From Bacteroidetes bacterium HGW-Bacteroidetes-6 (GTDB taxonomy: Bacteria; Bacteroidota; Bacteroidia; Bacteroidales; DTU049): DNA of 64,000 nt. Under the pieces are notes generated by a model. The model was not told the origin of the DNA, did not search any database, and worked only from the letters and a program-made list of their open reading frames with translations. The stretch spans positions 1 through 64,000 of the forward strand of contig PHDB01000003.1 in NCBI GenBank assembly GCA_002842495.1, in the 5' to 3' direction. Shown here in pieces: positions 33,580 through 44,500 of this stretch. The first letter of the stretch is position 1; every line of letters starts with the position of its first letter. The translations under genes were made by a program, and so were the position numbers.

Positions 33580-34998
33580 TTAAAATGTAATTTCTTTCCC
33601 AAGATAATAATCCAGTATTTTCGATCTGAAAATAAACTCGTAACGAGCCTGAAGCATATCGGACTCAGCTGTAATCAGTTTATTTTTCGAATCGCTGTAT
33701 TCAACCGGATTGGCTGCTCCAACATTGAAGCGTTCATCCATATATTTGAAGGCTTCGCGGAGAGCATCGGCCTGTTTTTTTGCCGCCTGATATCTCTTTA
33801 AAGCTCCGGCAGCATCGTTGTAAGCTTGTTGAATGGTTTTTTGCAGATTCCGCTTCTCCTGTTCAAAACCAATTTTGGCCATTTCTACATTTATTTTCGC
33901 CTGCTTAATAGCGGTGCTTGTATTGAAACGGTTGAACAGGGGCACAGAAAGCGTCAATCCAATCGATTTATTCACATTGTCTTTAATTTGGTCAGCAAAT
34001 GGAATTGTTTCGTAGGAATACGACCAGGAAGGCGACAAAACATATTCGTTGATACTCTCGCTTGTAAATCCGGTTGTATCATAACCATCCATATTTATTC
34101 CGGTGACACGCCTGCTTGCTCCCGAATAGCCACTTCCCCACGATCCACTTAATGAGAGCGAAGGATAACGTCCGGCCCGGGCGATATCAAGGCTTTTTTC
34201 GGCACTTTCAATTTTAATTTCGGCAGATTGCACGCCGGGTTGATTGCTCTCGGCAAAACGGTAAATATCGTTGGGATTCTGAAGTAAAAAAGCAGCTGTA
34301 TCGGGCATCATGATTTCAGGAACTACTATCTGAAACGAAGCAACATCATCAAGATCAAGCATTTGAGCCAGGGTCAGATAAGCAATACTTAACTGATTTT
34401 CGGCATTAACCAATTGACTTTCTTCCGACGCTGCCTGAGCCTCAATACTTAGTAAATTGCCACGCGAAACAGCACCCGCTACCTGCAACTTTCTGGTTCT
34501 TTCGAGTTGCAATTGCGTAACATTGAGCTGATTTTGTGCGTTATTCACCAATTCAAGCGAATACAACACTTGTAAATAGGCTGTTGCAATCGATAATGAA
34601 ATATCCTGTGTTGCCTGAACGGCATCAAGACGAGCTGCTTCAGCCTCAAGTTCGCTTTGTTTCCATGAATTAATCAAGCGAAAGCCATTAAAAACTGTCA
34701 CATTACCCGATAAATAGAAATTATTCGACTGTACTCTGTCCGTTGCAAACTGGTTTGTGTACATGTCGACAGTACGTCCATAATTATAGTTGTGCGTAGC
34801 TCCGGCTGAAATTCCAGGGAGCAAAGCAGCTTTGCTTCTAAAAACACTCAATTCAGCCAATTGAACATTGAGTTGCTGCAATTTCAACGAGAGATTATTT
34901 TCTCGGGCATACACAATACATTCCTCAAGCGACCATTGTTTTTGGCCGTATCCCCAAAAAGCACTCAACAAAAATATAGCAATAATCAGTTTTTTCAT
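33580..34998 (-). CDS. TolC-family outer-membrane efflux channel
   Basis: 472 residues with signal peptide MKKLIIAIFLLSAFWGYGQ. Two OEP repeats of paired long helices are visible (residues about 25-220 and 235-450), with the typical LEECIVYARENNLSLKLQQLN at the start and AYNDAAGALKRYQAAKKQADALREA in the second half. TolC trimers form the outer-membrane duct of tripartite pumps. It is the first gene of the TolC-HlyD-tsaB operon and has a good -7 element upstream. Confidence 0.93.
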   Translation of the reverse strand: MKKLIIAIFLLSAFWGYGQKQWSLEECIVYARENNLSLKLQQLNVQLAELSVFRSKAALLPGISAGATHNYNYGRTVDMYTNQFATDRVQSNNFYLSGNVTVFNGFRLINSWKQSELEAEAARLDAVQATQDISLSIATAYLQVLYSLELVNNAQNQLNVTQLQLERTRKLQVAGAVSRGNLLSIEAQAASEESQLVNAENQLSIAYLTLAQMLDLDDVASFQIVVPEIMMPDTAAFLLQNPNDIYRFAESNQPGVQSAEIKIESAEKSLDIARAGRYPSLSLSGSWGSGYSGASRRVTGINMDGYDTTGFTSESINEYVLSPSWSYSYETIPFADQIKDNVNKSIGLTLSVPLFNRFNTSTAIKQAKINVEMAKIGFEQEKRNLQKTIQQAYNDAAGALKRYQAAKKQADALREAFKYMDERFNVGAANPVEYSDSKNKLITAESDMLQARYEFIFRSKILDYYLGKEITF

Positions 34999-35026
34999 CC
35001 GTAAATTCTTCGTGCAGTAAGTTTAA

Positions 35027-35034
35027 CAAAAGTA
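35027..35034 (-). promoter_or_regulatory. -7 promoter element of the TolC-HlyD-tsaB operon
   Basis: Minus-strand TACTTTTG, exact consensus, 28 bases before the TolC ATG. Confidence 0.5.
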
Positions 35035-35136
35035 CAAATTTGCAACGAATAAGCAGAATTATCTAAAAAAATGTATCACATTCTGAATTGAAAACGGTTA
35101 TTTTCTGTTTCCAAACACTTCGTTGTTCGTTTTTCC

Positions 35137-35144
35137 TATATTTG
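35137..35144 (+). promoter_or_regulatory. -7 promoter element of the M1 peptidase gene
   Basis: TATATTTG followed by C, exact match, 18 bases before ATG 35163. Confidence 0.5.
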
Positions 35145-35162
35145 CATTGATAAACGTAAAAT

Positions 35163-37514
35163 ATGAAAAAGATTGCATTGGTATTGGTGCTGGCGGCTTT
35201 ATCGCTGGCTTCAAAAGCCCAGAACAGATCGTTTGGCAGCGATAGCATTGACGTGATAAGCTATACTATTTTTGTTGACACTATCGATATAGGTACAAAA
35301 ACCATTTATGGATGTACCGATGTTTATTTACAACCCAAAATAAACAACTTGCAATATGTTCCTCTCGACTTACTTTCACTTATTGTTGATTCGGTATACA
35401 TTGATGGCACTAAAGTTACCAATCTGAACTACAACGACACCCTGTTGATGATTGAATGTCCAACTCCCCTACCCGACAGCGATACAGCAATTGTAAAAGT
35501 GTACTACCATGGCCAACCTGTTATGGATCCAAGTACCTGGGGTGGATTTTATTTCACAACTCCCTATGCTTACAACTTGGGCGTTGGCTTCGAAGCAGAG
35601 CCACATAATTTTGGACGTGTTTGGTTTCCCTGCATCGACGATTTTGTTGACAAGGCTTATTATGACATGTATATAAGTACCGACACAACTCAAATGGCAG
35701 TCTGTGGTGGAACATTGGTCGATTCCACACATCTTGCAGGTGGGCGCATTGTTTGGCACTGGGCTTTAAACGAGCCCATTCCAACTTATCTGGCTTCGAT
35801 GGCTGTTGGCCCTTATGTTTGCGCTGCTGACACTTTTCTCGGAATCAATGGCAGCATTCCTATCAATATTTATGTCGCACAAACATTGATTCCTAACATT
35901 TCAGGCACCTTCGGCAACCTGAAACCAGTTCTAACCACTTTCGAAAGTCGTTTTGGGCCATATTTATGGGAAAGAGTTGGCTACGTAGGCGTTCCGTTCA
36001 ACGCAGGGGCAATGGAACATGCTACCAATATTGCATATCCCAATGCAACAATCACTGGAAACACAACTTACGAATATCTTTATGCTCACGAACTGTCGCA
36101 CCATTGGTTTGGAGACCTGGTCACCTGCTCAACAGCCGAAGAAATGTGGCTCAACGAGGGCTGGGCTGTTTTCTGTGAATTTATTTACAAAGAAAGCATC
36201 TATGGACAAGACGCAATGCAGGTTTACATAAAAAATAAACTTGCCGATGTCATAAAAAGAGCACATTTCGACGACGGAGGGTTTTATCCGGTTGGGAATG
36301 TTCCCTCAAATATTACATATGGCACAACTGTTTATGACAAAGGTGGACTGGTTGTACACACTCTGCGCAACTACATGGGCGATTCGCTGTTTTTTCCTGC
36401 AGTTAAAGAATATCTCGATAGTTTGAAATACGGGAACAGCAATATAGCTACAATGCGCGATATATTTTCAGCCTCATCGGGAATTGATTTGACCGATTTT
36501 TTCAACGCCTGGGTCTATAGGGAAGGATTTCCTCATTTCGATGTTGATTCCATGACAATTGTACCAAACGGCCCCAATTCGGATATAACAGTGTATTTGC
36601 GACAGAAATTGTTTGGAACATCCCAATATGCAAATAGCAATCGGGTCGAACTCACCTTTGTTGATCCGCTTCGCGAAATGTATTCTGTTACAGCTGAGTT
36701 CTCAGGTCAAACAGGTACCGGTATGTTTACCATTCCTTTTGTTCCTTCAACAGTACTTGTAGACATGAACGAAAAAACAGCCGATGCCGTAATTGGCTAC
36801 AATCAACTTATTGGAACAACAGGAACAAACTCATTTCCACTGGCATACAACTATGTTGAAATAACAAATTTCACCGACACCATTCTGCTAAGAACCGAGT
36901 TTCATAAAGTTGCACCCGACCCTATTGTTTCAAATCCCGACATTTATCGAATTTCGCCCAACCATTACTGGAGAATTGGTGGCATTTTTCCGGAGGGAAC
37001 AACTTTCACTGTTCAGTTCGACTACAACCGAACAGCAAGTGGATCGACAGGTTATCTTGACACCGAGCTGATGTCAACCGCCACAAGTGCCGACTCGTTG
37101 ATACTCGTGTATCGTCAAGGTCCCGGATTCGACTGGGAAATTACACCTTTCACCCGCGCAGGCAACTTCACTGTCGGAAAAATAAAAGCAACAAACGGAC
37201 TTCCAGGCGAGTACGCACTAGCCATTGGCAAACCGTTTCAGAGCGGATTACCGGAAAGCAAAGCCGACGGATTCAAAATCTCCCCCAATCCATCGTCCGA
37301 TTTTTTTCTGATTGAACTTAACAACAATCAAGGAGGCATAATTACTATTATTTCTCAAAGTGGTACTGTTGTATATTCCAATAAAATAAACAAATCAACA
37401 AAATCAATAGAATGGAACCCTAATGGTGTTGCACCTGGGAACTATATTGTGTTACAAACTGCCGATAATGGCTCAAAGGTATCTTCAGCCACGATCACGC
37501 TTTCTACAAAATAA
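35163..37514 (+). CDS. Secreted M1-family metallopeptidase with T9SS sorting domain
   Basis: 783 residues with signal peptide (MKKIALVLVLAALSLASKAQ). The zinc site is HELSH at residues 309-313, with the third ligand Glu332 in WLNEGW, the exact HExxH-x18-E spacing of gluzincin M1 aminopeptidases. The exopeptidase signature GAMEN appears as GAMEH (282-286), so one contact is changed. The N-terminal saddle domain (about 25-250) and catalytic domain (250-480) are complete. Residues about 700-783 are a T9SS type A sorting domain (GFKISPNPSSDFF ... PGNYIVLQT). It probably trims peptides outside the outer membrane. Monocistronic; it converges with the YitT-type gene 5 bases away. Confidence 0.92.
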   Translation: MKKIALVLVLAALSLASKAQNRSFGSDSIDVISYTIFVDTIDIGTKTIYGCTDVYLQPKINNLQYVPLDLLSLIVDSVYIDGTKVTNLNYNDTLLMIECPTPLPDSDTAIVKVYYHGQPVMDPSTWGGFYFTTPYAYNLGVGFEAEPHNFGRVWFPCIDDFVDKAYYDMYISTDTTQMAVCGGTLVDSTHLAGGRIVWHWALNEPIPTYLASMAVGPYVCAADTFLGINGSIPINIYVAQTLIPNISGTFGNLKPVLTTFESRFGPYLWERVGYVGVPFNAGAMEHATNIAYPNATITGNTTYEYLYAHELSHHWFGDLVTCSTAEEMWLNEGWAVFCEFIYKESIYGQDAMQVYIKNKLADVIKRAHFDDGGFYPVGNVPSNITYGTTVYDKGGLVVHTLRNYMGDSLFFPAVKEYLDSLKYGNSNIATMRDIFSASSGIDLTDFFNAWVYREGFPHFDVDSMTIVPNGPNSDITVYLRQKLFGTSQYANSNRVELTFVDPLREMYSVTAEFSGQTGTGMFTIPFVPSTVLVDMNEKTADAVIGYNQLIGTTGTNSFPLAYNYVEITNFTDTILLRTEFHKVAPDPIVSNPDIYRISPNHYWRIGGIFPEGTTFTVQFDYNRTASGSTGYLDTELMSTATSADSLILVYRQGPGFDWEITPFTRAGNFTVGKIKATNGLPGEYALAIGKPFQSGLPESKADGFKISPNPSSDFFLIELNNNQGGIITIISQSGTVVYSNKINKSTKSIEWNPNGVAPGNYIVLQTADNGSKVSSATITLSTK

Positions 37515-37519
37515 AATTC

Positions 37520-38407
37520 TCACGGTTTTTCGGGCAACTGTTTGAATCCATCGCCAAAAATTTCATTGGCATCAATCACTGTCATAAATGCAGCAGGATC
37601 GATTTCACGAATGTAATCCTGCAGCATGGCAACTTCGCGGCGGCTTACAACAGTATAGATCATACGCTTATCATCGCCCGAATACATTCCTTTAGCTGGG
37701 ATAAAAGTGCCACCCCTGTTGAGGTCGTTCAAAATCCGGTCTCTTATCTCATCGGGTCTGTCAGAGATAATAATACAGGTCTTGTCGTAACTAACCCCCT
37801 GAATTACTGCATCTATAACTTTACCTGAAATAAAAATCACAATCCAGCTATACAAAGGGATTTTCCAATCGTCGAATGCGACAAGACTAATCATTACAAT
37901 TGCTGCATCTACAACAATAAGAAGCTGTCCAACCGAAATACCAGTGTATTTATTTAAGATCATTGCAACAATATCGCTTCCCCCTGAACTGGCTTTCGAT
38001 CGAAAAATAAGTCCAAGCCCAAAGCCAATAAGCAGCCCTCCAAAAATAGCTGAAAGCAAGGGGTCTCCTTCAACCAAAGGTTCATAGCCCCAAGTGAATT
38101 CGAGCAACGAAATCCATCCCGAAAGCAATACAAAGCCGGCAATAGTTTTCACTCCAAATTTTGGCCCCAAAATGCGAATTGCAATAATTGTAAGAGGAAT
38201 ATCGATGGCCAATCCTACAAGCCCGATAGGCAAATCAAGGACATAGTGCAATACTATAGCAATTCCATATACACCACCCGGAGCCAATTTATAGGGAGAA
38301 ACAAACAAAACAAAGCCGGCAGCCATAATGAAACTTCCCACAAGAATCATTGAATAGACTTTAAACCAGGCTGCCGAGAACAATTTTTCGCGGGTAAGAT
38401 ATGCCAT
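37520..38407 (-). CDS. YitT-family membrane protein (DUF161 + DUF2179)
   Basis: 295 residues. Five membrane helices occupy about residues 15-190 (the glycine-rich KLAPGGVYGIAIVL and SKASSGGSDIVAMIL segments are YitT signatures). The C-terminal DUF2179 domain (about residues 205-285, IIISDRPDEIRDRILNDLNRG and MIYTVVSRREVAMLQDYI) is a small cytoplasmic ferredoxin-like module. The function is unknown; a sensory or transporter role is usually supposed. Monocistronic with its own promoter element. Confidence 0.9.
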   Translation of the reverse strand: MAYLTREKLFSAAWFKVYSMILVGSFIMAAGFVLFVSPYKLAPGGVYGIAIVLHYVLDLPIGLVGLAIDIPLTIIAIRILGPKFGVKTIAGFVLLSGWISLLEFTWGYEPLVEGDPLLSAIFGGLLIGFGLGLIFRSKASSGGSDIVAMILNKYTGISVGQLLIVVDAAIVMISLVAFDDWKIPLYSWIVIFISGKVIDAVIQGVSYDKTCIIISDRPDEIRDRILNDLNRGGTFIPAKGMYSGDDKRMIYTVVSRREVAMLQDYIREIDPAAFMTVIDANEIFGDGFKQLPEKP

Positions 38408-38420
38408 TCTGATTTTTTTG

Positions 38421-38428
38421 CAAAATTA
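38421..38428 (-). promoter_or_regulatory. -7 promoter element of the YitT-like gene
   Basis: Minus-strand TAATTTTG followed by C, exact consensus, 13 bases before the ATG at 38407. Confidence 0.5.
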
Positions 38429-38523
38429 CTATCATTTTACAAAATAGTTTTTTTAGTATTTTGATCTAAATCAAAGAAATGCTGTATGGCAGATTTTTTC
38501 GCCTATTCATATACGATTTTTTG

Positions 38524-38581
38524 TATTTTTGCGTTTTTTTTTGACTTTCGCTTTTTGGCATCGTATATTTGTACACAAATT
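38524..38581 (+). promoter_or_regulatory. Two candidate -7 elements for queA-ispD
   Basis: TATTTTTG (38524-38531) and TATATTTG (38574-38581) both match TAnnTTTG. The second ends 13 bases before the chosen ATG 38595 and would exclude the longer frame that opens at 38529. Confidence 0.4.
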
Positions 38582-38594
38582 TAGCCGACATAAC

Positions 38595-39644
38595 ATGAAA
38601 CTTTCCGATTTCAAATTTGACCTTCCACAAAACCTGATTGCACATTTTCCCTCAAAAAACAGAGATGAGAGCCGGCTGATGGTTATCTCCAGAAAAACAG
38701 GCCTGATTGAACATAAATCTTTTAGTGCTATTCTCGATTATTTCGACGAAGGCGATCTGATGATTCTCAACAACACCAAAGTTTTCCCTGCACGTCTTTA
38801 TGGTCGCAAGGAAAAAACCGGAGCCATCATCGAAGTATTTTTGCTCAGAGAGCTCAATTCCGACTCAAAGCTTTGGGATGTACTTGTTGATCCTGCCCGT
38901 AAAATACGCATTGGCAACAAGCTTTATTTTGGCGAAAATGATCAGTTGGTTGCTGAAGTTATCGACAATACCACATCTCGAGGTCGCACCCTTCGCTTTC
39001 TGACCGATATGGATCATGAAAAATTCAAATTCATGCTCAAAAGTATGGGCGAACCTCCATTACCCAAATTGATTAATCGTCCAGTCATTGAAGAAGATAA
39101 AGATCGTTATCAAACCATCTATGCCAAACATGAGGGTGCTGTTGCTGCTCCTACTGCAGGATTACACTTTTCGCGCGAACTCCTCAAACGCCTCGAAATC
39201 AAAGGCGTTGAGTTTGCAGAAATCACACTGCATGCTGGCTTGGGTAACTTCAGAGCTATTGAGGTCGAAGATCTTTCGAAACACAAAATGGATTCCGAAG
39301 AATTTATCATTGAGGAAACTACTGCCAATAAAGTTAATCTTGCAAAAGACCGCCGCAGCAAAATTTGTGCTGTTGGAACCACTTCGATGCGTGCAATCGA
39401 GTCGAGTGTAACCATTAATGGTCACCTGAAGCCTTTCCGGGGATGGACAAATAAATTTATTTTCCCACCCTACGATTTCAGCGTTGCTGATTCAATGATA
39501 TCGAATTTTCACTTACCCATGTCTTCGCTTATGATGATGGTTGCAGCGTACACCGGTTACGATTTGCTGATGGAGGCCTACAAAGTAGCTGTCAAGGAAG
39601 AATATAAATTCTTCACATACGGTGATGCAATGCTGATTATTTGA
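38595..39644 (+). CDS. queA: S-adenosylmethionine:tRNA ribosyltransferase-isomerase
   Basis: QueA transfers the ribosyl part of SAM to 7-aminomethyl-7-deazaguanine in tRNA, forming epoxyqueuosine. ATG 38595 gives 349 residues, the normal length, beginning [19 protein letters not shown]. The family signature [15 protein letters not shown] and [10 protein letters not shown] are intact, as is the C-terminal FILPPYDF-like [19 protein letters not shown]. The stop TGA shares its last base with the start of ispD, so translation is probably coupled. Confidence 0.96.
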   Translation: MKLSDFKFDLPQNLIAHFPSKNRDESRLMVISRKTGLIEHKSFSAILDYFDEGDLMILNNTKVFPARLYGRKEKTGAIIEVFLLRELNSDSKLWDVLVDPARKIRIGNKLYFGENDQLVAEVIDNTTSRGRTLRFLTDMDHEKFKFMLKSMGEPPLPKLINRPVIEEDKDRYQTIYAKHEGAVAAPTAGLHFSRELLKRLEIKGVEFAEITLHAGLGNFRAIEVEDLSKHKMDSEEFIIEETTANKVNLAKDRRSKICAVGTTSMRAIESSVTINGHLKPFRGWTNKFIFPPYDFSVADSMISNFHLPMSSLMMMVAAYTGYDLLMEAYKVAVKEEYKFFTYGDAMLII

Positions 39645-40321
39645 TGAATAGCAACTTGCACTACATTGTTGTTGCGGGCGGGAGCGGAAAACGAATGCAA
39701 ACTTCAGTCCCCAAGCAATATCTGCTATTGGGAAAAATTCCGTTGATTGCTGTCACCATCAATCGTCTTTTCGAAGCTTTTCCCGAAGCAAAGTGTACTG
39801 TAGTGATTGCCGAAAAAGACCAAAACCATTGGAACAATGCGTCCCGGTTTATTAAACCGGAGATTGTTGTAAACGTAGCGTTTGGAGGTCCGGAGCGCTT
39901 TCATTCGGTGAAAAGTGCTCTTGGGTTTGTTGGACCTAACGAAATTGTGGCTATTCATGATGCAGTTCGACCTCTTGTAAGTACTGATGTTTTGAAAAAT
40001 GGGTTTCGGGTTGCTTCCAATTCCGGAACGGCAATACCGGTTGTAGAGCTATGTGAATCGCTCCGGGAAATTGACGGAGCTCTTTCGAAGCATGTGGATC
40101 GTTCACACTACAGACTTTGCCAAACACCTCAGTTTTTCAAAAGCGAATTATTGCTCAATGCATACCGGCAATCGTATCTTCATAATTTCACAGACGATGC
40201 TACGGTTGTTGAAGCGGCCGGACACGTTATCAGATTGATTGAAGGCAACCGGGAAAACATAAAAATAACAACTCCTGCCGACCTTGCATTTGCCGAAGCT
40301 CTTCTAACAAATACTAAATAA
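39644..40321 (+). CDS. ispD: 2-C-methyl-D-erythritol 4-phosphate cytidylyltransferase
   Basis: IspD makes CDP-methylerythritol in the non-mevalonate isoprenoid pathway. 225 residues. The nucleotide-binding loop VAGGSGKRMQTSVPKQYL is typical; the family motifs IHDAVRPLVS, the TPQFF segment and the C-terminal IKITTPADLAFAE are present. The ATG overlaps the queA stop by one base (an in-frame TTG 3 bases earlier is less likely). So quinone/isoprenoid supply and tRNA modification share a transcript. Confidence 0.96.
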   Translation: MNSNLHYIVVAGGSGKRMQTSVPKQYLLLGKIPLIAVTINRLFEAFPEAKCTVVIAEKDQNHWNNASRFIKPEIVVNVAFGGPERFHSVKSALGFVGPNEIVAIHDAVRPLVSTDVLKNGFRVASNSGTAIPVVELCESLREIDGALSKHVDRSHYRLCQTPQFFKSELLLNAYRQSYLHNFTDDATVVEAAGHVIRLIEGNRENIKITTPADLAFAEALLTNTK

Positions 40322-40702
40322 TCCTACTTTTTAGGAATGGGCTACCCAACAAGTGAGAAAGCACTACAGGCTGACAATGAATTCCAAACTCCATTATAAT
40401 CAAAAGCTATTGCACTTGATTTATGAAGTGATATTTACTTTCAGACACTCCATTCTTGGCCGAAAGTATATTAATTGCACCCTCTTTCTAGCGGAATAGA
40501 GCTGTTTCTTAAAATTAATGATTTAGTATAGATAAAACATTTCTGTGATGAAGCTGTATTAAAATCAGCCAAATGTCTCCAATATTCAATATGCAAAAAT
40601 ACCGGATGACTAAGTAAATTTATACTACGTAACCCATGAAAAAAATTTCAACATGTGAAATGAATTACTTATTTTTGCGCGTCATTCAAAAACCAGCACA
40701 TC
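40322..40702. other. 381-bp intergenic region without recognisable gene
   Basis: AT-rich DNA between ispD and a lipoprotein gene. It holds no long frame, no strong hairpin with T-run, no tRNA-like cloverleaf and no copy of the 14/16-kb repeat. Near its right end is the -7 element of the next gene. Several short minus-strand frames are interrupted by stops, so a decayed gene is possible but not supported. Confidence 0.4.
40670..40677 (+). promoter_or_regulatory. -7 promoter element of the 266-aa lipoprotein gene
   Basis: TATTTTTG followed by C, exact match, 25 bases before ATG 40703. Confidence 0.5.
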
Positions 40703-41503
40703 ATGAAAAAAGCAGCTTTTATTATTGCATCTCTGGCTTTTGCCATCATTATTGCCTCATGTGGCGGCAAAAAGGATAAAAACGAGAGCAACCAGGATTC
40801 GATTGACTCCTCAACGGTTCAGACTCCTGAAATTTTCAAATACCCTGTTCCAACTTCGTTTGAGCTAACCGAAATGCTGAACAAAACCGGAGCTGCTTAT
40901 ATTTTCAACATCAATGATTCTAAAAAAGTTGACAAATACAACACCGAGACCGAAAAAGCTGTTAATTTAGGCGTTTTTGGAGCCGATCTTTGCTACTCCT
41001 CAACATACAACATGAAGCAGGAAACAATGCTCTATCTCGAAGCTTCAAAAAAATTATCGGATCAACTCGAAATCAACAGTCCATTTAACGAGACTTTTGC
41101 CGAGCGTCTTGAAGCTAATATTGAGAACACCGATAGCACATATGCTCTTATTAGTCAATCAATTGAAGACACATACGACTACCTGAAATCGAACAACAAA
41201 GACGATCTTTCCTTGCTGGTAATGACCGGAAGTATTGTAGAAGGTCTTTTTATTGCAACTCAGGTGGCTACACTTACTCCAAATAACGCTGATATTGTGA
41301 AGGTTATTCTTGAGCAAAAAGAATCGTTGTCGGAATTGCTGAAATTGATGGAAGCGTCAGAAAATGCTGATGTAAAGACATACAAAGAAAAACTTGTCGC
41401 AGTCGATAAAGTTTTACAGGGAGCCGGAGAAACACTTACTAAAGCGCAGCTGGACGAAATCTCGAAACTTGTTTCTGGAATTCGCACAAGTATTGTTAAA
41501 TAG
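40703..41503 (+). CDS. Alpha-helical lipoprotein of unknown function
   Basis: 266 residues. Lipoprotein signal with lipobox IIASC (residues 15-19) followed by a polar linker (GGKKDKNESNQDS). The mature part is almost entirely helical (about residues 55-265), rich in Glu, Lys and Leu, with no known motif. It should sit on the periplasmic face of the outer membrane. A hairpin terminator lies 19 bases after the stop, just ahead of the ABC gene, so the two are probably separate units or partly attenuated. Confidence 0.7.
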   Translation: MKKAAFIIASLAFAIIIASCGGKKDKNESNQDSIDSSTVQTPEIFKYPVPTSFELTEMLNKTGAAYIFNINDSKKVDKYNTETEKAVNLGVFGADLCYSSTYNMKQETMLYLEASKKLSDQLEINSPFNETFAERLEANIENTDSTYALISQSIEDTYDYLKSNNKDDLSLLVMTGSIVEGLFIATQVATLTPNNADIVKVILEQKESLSELLKLMEASENADVKTYKEKLVAVDKVLQGAGETLTKAQLDEISKLVSGIRTSIVK

Positions 41504-41521
41504 TATCGAGGATTTGATCAC

Positions 41522-41558
41522 GAAGCCTGCTGCACCATTGATGCTGCAGGCTTCTTTA
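41522..41558 (+). terminator. Hairpin terminator or attenuator between lipoprotein and ABC genes
   Basis: GAAGCCTGC (41522-41530) pairs with GCAGGCTTC (41546-41554), followed by a weak T-rich tail (TTTATT). It ends about 10 bases before the ATG of the ABC gene, close enough to allow partial readthrough. AGGAG (41561-41565) lies between it and the start codon. Confidence 0.6.
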
Positions 41559-41568
41559 TTAGGAGCCT

Positions 41569-44500
41569 ATGAGTGAGCCTATTCTGAAAGCACTGATGAA
41601 ATTGTTTGCCTTACTGGCGAGCATCAATGGTGAGAAAATTACTGGCGATGCTTATCGTGTTGTACGCACTTTTTTGCAACGATATCTCAATTCGGAACTC
41701 ACCGAAAAATATTTGCTTGAGTTTGGGAAAAACCTTTCAGAGATTGATAATCCGCTCACTGGATTATCCGAAACAGGGAAGCGTAAAAAAGCTTCGGTTC
41801 TCTCAGTTAAAGTTCTTGGAATATGCAGTCAGATCAACGAAGAGCTGCATCAGAAAGAAAAACTGATTGTATTGGCGCGCATTATTGAATTTGCCAATCA
41901 TAACTACGACATCAACGAACAGGAACTTGATGTGGTGGAAACTCTTTCCAATGTTTTTTCATTCCCCGATACCGAATTCAAAACTCTACTTGCTTTTCTG
42001 ACTCAAGATGCCAATTCGCTCAATCCCGATGAGGCGCTCCTGTTTATTGATGACAAACCCAAACGAGGCAATCATTTCTCATTGCCATTGCTCAATGGAA
42101 ACTTAGTGGTTTTCAGAAGCGCTTCAACCGATACCTTGCTACTGAAATATCATGGCACCGACAGTCTTCAACTTGGAGTTGTGCAAATAGACATTGAGCA
42201 GTTCTATGTGATGGAAAAAGGTGCTATTGTACGAGGAAACAAAATCAAGCCACTGTACTATTCATCGTTGATGGATGCTTTTTTGCAATCGCGCGGACAC
42301 GAAAAACTTGTGTTTTCGGTCAATAATCTCAATTTTCGTTTTCCCAACAGCGATAATGGTATTCAATCGTTCAATCTACTCGAAGAAACCGGACATATGG
42401 TTGGAATCATGGGCGGAAGTGGCGTTGGAAAAAGCACACTGTTTTCGTTGCTCACAGGCTCGCTACAGCCTGCCTCGGGAAATGTCTGTATCAATGGAAA
42501 CAACCTGCACAATACGCGCAATAACATTAAAAAATATATTGGACTTATTCCGCAAGATGATTTGTTGATTGAAGAGCTTACTGTTTTTCAGAATTTATAT
42601 TTCAGTGCCCAGCTTTGTTTTAAGAATCTCAGCAGAGAGGAAATTCATCAAAAAGCTCTTTTGGTTCTTTCTGATCTTGGACTACACGAAATCAGGCATC
42701 TGAAAGTAGGCAATACGTTAAACAAATTTATTAGTGGTGGTCAGCGAAAACGGCTCAATATTGCACTCGAACTCATTCGTGAACCACAGGTTCTGTTTGT
42801 TGACGAACCCACTTCGGGGCTTTCGAGCAACGACTCGGATCAGGTGATGCACTTACTCAAAGAGCTCGCTTTACGCGGAAAACTTGTTATCGTGAATATT
42901 CATCAGCCTTCAAGCGATATTTTCAAGTTGTTCGATCGCCTTGTCGTGCTCGATAAAGGAGGCTATACTGCATACAATGGAAATCCAATCGAGGCTTTAC
43001 CCTACCTGAGGTCAATTATTCGTTATGCCAATACATCCGACAGCGAATGTGCAACATGTGGAAATGTGAATCCTGAAAAAGTTCTTGAAATCATCGAAGC
43101 CCGTATGGTTGATACTGCCGGAAAATACACGCGTGAGCGCAAAGTTCTCCCCGAGGAATGGCATCGACAATACAAAGAGCATTTCACCATTCAAATCGAA
43201 GAACAGCAACAAACGCGTTTGCCTGCATCGTCGTTCAGCAAGCCTGGCCGATGGAAACAATTTCGTGTATTTTTTAAGCGCAATTTCTTGTCAAAACTTT
43301 CGAACCGACAATATGTATGGCTCAATTTGCTCGAAGCTCCGGCCTTGGCTTTTATTCTGGCATTTTTTACACGTTGGTCGCAAAGCGACTCTTACCATTT
43401 TAGCGAGAACAGCAATTTTCCCGCATTTCTGCTTATGTGTATAATTGTTCCTTTATTTATGGGCATGTCGGTGAGTGCCGAAGATATTATACGCGATCGA
43501 AAAATACTTCAACGTGAGCAATTTTTACGACTCAGTCGGTTTAGTTATTTGTCATCGAAAGTTCTATTTCTTGTTTTTCTGTCGGCCTTTCAAACATTGA
43601 GTTTTGTACTTATTGCCAATTCTATTTTTGGAATTCATGACATGTGGATGGCCTATTGGTTCACTTTTTTCGGGATTTCGGTTTTTTCGAACCTGGTAGG
43701 GCTCAATATATCGAGCGGACTCAACAGCGTTGTAACAATTTATATTCTCATCCCATTAATTATTGTTCCTCAGCTCATGCTTTCAGGCGGCATTATCCGA
43801 TTCGACCGACTGAATAAAAACATGACTCACGAAGAATACGTTCCGTTGGCCGGTGATTTAATGGTATCGCGTTGGGCATACGAAGCTTTGTCGGTTTATC
43901 AATTTCGCAACAACGATTATAATGCCGATGTATTCGAATTCGAAATGAAACGCAGCAATACCGGTTATTATTCGGCTTTTGTAATTCCCGAATTGAAAAA
44001 AGCGGCAGCCAATAGCAATGCAGGGAAAAATTCTTCAGCAGAAAACGAGCTGCTTTTTGGCGAGATAAAAAACATGTCGGAGGCTATGTCGTTACCCGCA
44101 TTCAATAGTAGTCAAATATCAGAAAACAAAGCGATTACGAATACTCAATATCAATTAGTATCCGACTATCTGAATCTTTGCGATTCGCTTTTGCGCAACG
44201 AATACAACAAAGCGACAGTCAAGCGCGACAGTGTTTTCAGCGAAAAAGAAAAACTAATGGGGAGCGATGCGCTGATGGCTCTGAAGCAAGCTTCATACAA
44301 CGAAGCGCTGGCCGACATGGTACTCAATCGATCAATCAGCACCAAAGTAGAAAGAGATGGCAATACGTTGATTCGAAAGAAAGATCCGATATATATGGCT
44401 CCGGGGTCATCAATTGGTCGCGCTCATTTTTTAGCACCTTTCAAACGCATTGGCAATATTCAAATCGACACATTTGCATTTAATAACCTTGTGATTTGGC

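Noticed and set aside
36000-36020. GAMEH in place of GAMEN as sign of a broken M1 peptidase
   Set aside because: All zinc ligands and spacing are intact and GAMEN variants occur in M1 relatives, so the enzyme is not called inactive.
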